From Brevibacillus antibioticus (lineage in GTDB: Bacteria > Bacillota > Bacilli > Brevibacillales > Brevibacillaceae), in the NCBI RefSeq assembly GCF_005217615.1, contig NZ_SZNK01000001.1, forward strand, positions 3,250,501 through 3,314,500: a stretch of DNA of 64,000 nt. The letters run 5' to 3'. The notes under the pieces are model-generated. The model was not told where the DNA came from. It ran no database searches and saw only the letters and a program-made list of their open reading frames with translations. The translations under genes were made by a program, and so were the position numbers. Below are positions 61,858-64,000 of this stretch, one piece after another (positions within the stretch are counted from its first letter, which is position 1; every line of letters starts with the position of its first letter).

Positions 61858-61913
61858 CAGCTTATCGTTACTCCTCAATGAAAGCTAGTAAATAAAATAC
61901 AGGAGGGATATTC

Positions 61914-62675
61914 ATGAAATATACGGTTATTACGGGAGCAAGTTCTGGAATTGGCTTTGAAACCGCTCTGGCATTTGCTGCTCGCGGAAAAAACTTAATT
62001 TTAGCAGCTCGTCGAACGGAAGAATTAGAAAAGTTAAAAGTGAAAGTGGCTGACGTGAACGCAACATTGGATGTAGTCATTCGATCCGTTGACTTGAGTG
62101 TGAGTGCCAATGTCCATGAGTTTTATGACAGTCTAAAAGATTATGAGATCGAGACTTGGATCAACAATGCAGGGTTCGGGAACTTTGCATCTGTCGGGGA
62201 ACAAAACTTGAATAAAATCGAGTCCATGCTTCATTTGAATATTGAAGCGCTCACCATTCTCTCCTCTCATTATGTTCGCGATTATGCAAATGTAGAAGGC
62301 ACGCAAATCATCAATATTTCTTCAGGCGGAGGCTACAGAGTCATCGCCGATGCCGTGACTTATTGCGCAACGAAGTTTTATGTAAGTGCCTTTACGGAAG
62401 GTCTGGGACAAGAATTGATCGAGAATGGTGCAGCCATGCGAGCAAAAGTCTTGGCACCTGCTGCTACAGAGACCGAATTTGCGCAGCGTTCCTTCGGTAT
62501 TGACAATTTTGATTATGCTGGTGCATTACCAAAGTTCCATACAGCGGCACAAATGGCTGGCTTCCTGCTCGATTTATATGACAATGATAAGATCGTAGGA
62601 ATCGTAAATGGAGTAACCTATGAATTCGAACTACGTGATCCCATCTTTACGTATGTGCCGAAGGTTAGAGATTAA
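61914..62675 (+). CDS. Short-chain dehydrogenase/reductase
   Basis: 253 aa. NAD(P)-binding T-G-A-S-S-G-I-G-F-E at the front, then N-N-A-G-F-G-N, I-N-I-S-S-G-G-G-Y and the catalytic Y-C-A-T-K pair. AARR after the second strand suggests NADP. The C-terminal segment fits the DltE-like SDR group. The substrate is unknown. AGGAGGG precedes the ATG. Controlled by the divergent MerR protein (inference from the promoter). Confidence 0.9.
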   Translation: MKYTVITGASSGIGFETALAFAARGKNLILAARRTEELEKLKVKVADVNATLDVVIRSVDLSVSANVHEFYDSLKDYEIETWINNAGFGNFASVGEQNLNKIESMLHLNIEALTILSSHYVRDYANVEGTQIINISSGGGYRVIADAVTYCATKFYVSAFTEGLGQELIENGAAMRAKVLAPAATETEFAQRSFGIDNFDYAGALPKFHTAAQMAGFLLDLYDNDKIVGIVNGVTYEFELRDPIFTYVPKVRD

Positions 62676-62692
62676 TCGGGACGTTGCTGACA

Positions 62693-62726
62693 AAAAAAGA
62701 GGATGCGGCAGTCGCATCCTCTTTTT
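62693..62726. terminator. Bidirectional terminator between SDR and htpG
   Basis: AAAAAGAGGATGCG-GCAGT-CGCATCCTCTTTTT. Confidence 0.85.
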
Positions 62727-62732
62727 GTTGTC

Positions 62733-64000
62733 TTACACCATAACTTTGCAAATGTCGTTCGTAAACTCTACCGGGTCTTGAATCGGCAAGCCTTCGATCA
62801 AGAGAGCCTGATTGTACAGAAGTGCCGTATACAAATTGACCTTTTCCTTGTCTGTGTCAAATGCACCCTTCAACGACTGGAACACCGCATGGTTCACATT
62901 GATCTCCAGTACCTTGTCTGCCTTCACATTCGAATTGTTTGGCATCGCATTCAAGATTTTTTCCATTTCAATCGTTACTTCACCCTCTGTCGACAAGCAG
63001 ACAGGGTGTGACTTCAAGCGTTTGGAAGCTTTGACGGCTTTGACTTTTCCTTCGAGCAGCGATGCCATATAGTCGAACAGCTCTTTGTTGTTTTCGTTTT
63101 CGGCTTCGGCAGCTTTTTCTTCTTCGCCCGGTTCGATTCCCAAATCCCCGCTCGATACGGATTTGAATTCCTTTTCCTTGTAGTTCATCAACATTTTGAT
63201 CGCGAACTCATCGACATCATCTGTGAAGTACAGGATTTCGTAACCTTTCTCGGATACGAGCTCTGTTTGCGGCAGCTTTTCGATTCGCTCGATCGACTCG
63301 CCGGATGCGTAGTAGATGTACTTTTGATCTTCTGGCATTCTCTCTACGTACTCTTCTAGCGTCACCAGCTTCTTCTCTTTGGAAGAGTAGAACATCAACA
63401 GGTCTTGCAGTGTTTCTTTATGCATTCCGTAGTCGCTGTACATGCCGTATTTTAGCTGTCTGCCAAACGACTTGTAGAACAGCTCGTATTTTTCCCGCTC
63501 TGTTTTCAGCAAGCTTTGCAGCTGGCTTTTGATTTTGCTCGTGATGTTTTTCGCAATTAGCTTCAATTGACGGTCATGCTGGAGCATCTCACGAGAAATG
63601 TTGAGCGACAGGCTCTCGGAGTCAACCATCCCTTTAACAAAGCTGAAGTAGTCTGGAAGCAGGTCCGCGCATTTGTTCATGATGAGTACACCGTTCGCAT
63701 ACAGCTCCAGACCTTTTTCGTACTCCTTCGAGTAGTAATCAAACGGCATGCTCTCCGGGATGTACAAAATCGCCTGATAGACAACGGCTCCATCTGCATT
63801 GATGTGGATGTGCCCCAGCGGCTTGTCGAAGCCGTAATGCTTACTCGCATAAAACTGCTCGTAATCCTCAGTCACAAGCTCGCTTTTATTTTTTCGCCAA
63901 ATCGGAACCATGCTGTTCACGATTTGTTCTTCCGTCACTTGTTCGTACTCGTTTTCGCTGCCCTCTTTTGGCTTATGCTGCGTAACGTCCATTTTAATCG
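62733..64000 (-). CDS. htpG: Molecular chaperone HtpG (Hsp90), N-terminus beyond the window
   Basis: 422 codons are visible, from I-K-M-D-V-T to the C-terminal K-V-M-V. The middle domain shows [26 protein letters not shown] and L-L-M-F-Y-S-S-K; the dimerisation domain closes with [11 protein letters not shown]. The ATP-binding domain lies to the right of base 64000. ATP-driven folding helper in the cytoplasm. Confidence 0.95.
   Translation of the reverse strand, partial: IKMDVTQHKPKEGSENEYEQVTEEQIVNSMVPIWRKNKSELVTEDYEQFYASKHYGFDKPLGHIHINADGAVVYQAILYIPESMPFDYYSKEYEKGLELYANGVLIMNKCADLLPDYFSFVKGMVDSESLSLNISREMLQHDRQLKLIAKNITSKIKSQLQSLLKTEREKYELFYKSFGRQLKYGMYSDYGMHKETLQDLLMFYSSKEKKLVTLEEYVERMPEDQKYIYYASGESIERIEKLPQTELVSEKGYEILYFTDDVDEFAIKMLMNYKEKEFKSVSSGDLGIEPGEEEKAAEAENENNKELFDYMASLLEGKVKAVKASKRLKSHPVCLSTEGEVTIEMEKILNAMPNNSNVKADKVLEINVNHAVFQSLKGAFDTDKEKVNLYTALLYNQALLIEGLPIQDPVEFTNDICKVMV

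Overview
The window looks like chromosome of a spore-forming, low-to-mid GC Firmicute, most likely Brevibacillus or a close Paenibacillaceae relative. This is an inference from gene content (YtvI, Spo0E-like phosphatase, YheC/D coat-type ATP-grasp, PucG, YdbS/YdbT, S-layer-homology protein, AhpCF with PerR boxes); no rRNA or tRNA gene is visible to anchor it. Most genes are ordinary core or metabolic genes. Several stretches are decaying accessory DNA.

Layout. 1-3.9 kb: minus-strand NAD/ADP-ribose operon (NrtR-like regulator, PARG-like macrodomain enzyme, PnuC, NadR, DUF1802) with a clear promoter and a 17-nt palindromic operator candidate. 3.97-4.17 kb: a long hairpin element. 4.2-11.2 kb: GltP-type symporter, YtvI, PucG, and glycolate oxidase GlcD-GlcF. 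11.3-16.7 kb: VOC and YjbR proteins, AraC regulator, YheC/D, MscL with a zinc ribbon, two nucleoside hydrolases (one without catalytic aspartates). 16.7-18.1 kb: small-RNA candidates, a small ORF and a deletion-fused macA/macB remnant. 18.1-31.4 kb: two-component system, BluB, HrpB, MBL protein, interrupted SLH protein, YetF-like protein, VOC, YdbT/YdbS, PerR-type ahpCF. 31.4-35.0 kb: accessory locus with an XRE-TPR (RRNPP-like) regulator, divergent Spo0E-like phosphatase, Spo0A boxes and three decayed small genes.

35-42.7 kb: prohibitin-like protein, CD3324-family protein behind a structured leader, MBL and methyltransferase, heterodimeric ABC exporter, VOC. 42.8-46.7 kb: AT-rich MacB-type ABC transporter behind a truncated ABC exporter. 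46.8-49.9 kb: ECF sigma/anti-sigma pair and a siderophore-type lipoprotein. 50.1-52.2 kb: four tandem copies of a ~520-bp non-coding unit, each folding into two long hairpins and related to the 3.97 kb element. 52.2-64 kb: YeeI (YebC family), Mn ABC transporter with an MntR box and a Fur-like box, CycA-type permease, adenine deaminase, double-MerR regulator, DUF5701, MerR/SDR pair with a 19-bp-spacer promoter, and partial HtpG.

The most unusual material is the tandem hairpin array with its distant relative (compensatory changes between copies), the Spo0A-box/XRE-TPR/Spo0E-like locus, the NAD/ADP-ribose operon, the hairpin that buries the ribosome-binding site of the CD3324 gene, and two short loci sharing a C/U-rich motif just ahead of a terminator. 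Coordinates, motifs and repeats were read by eye. Family names rest on recognised motifs and recalled homologues, not on searches.
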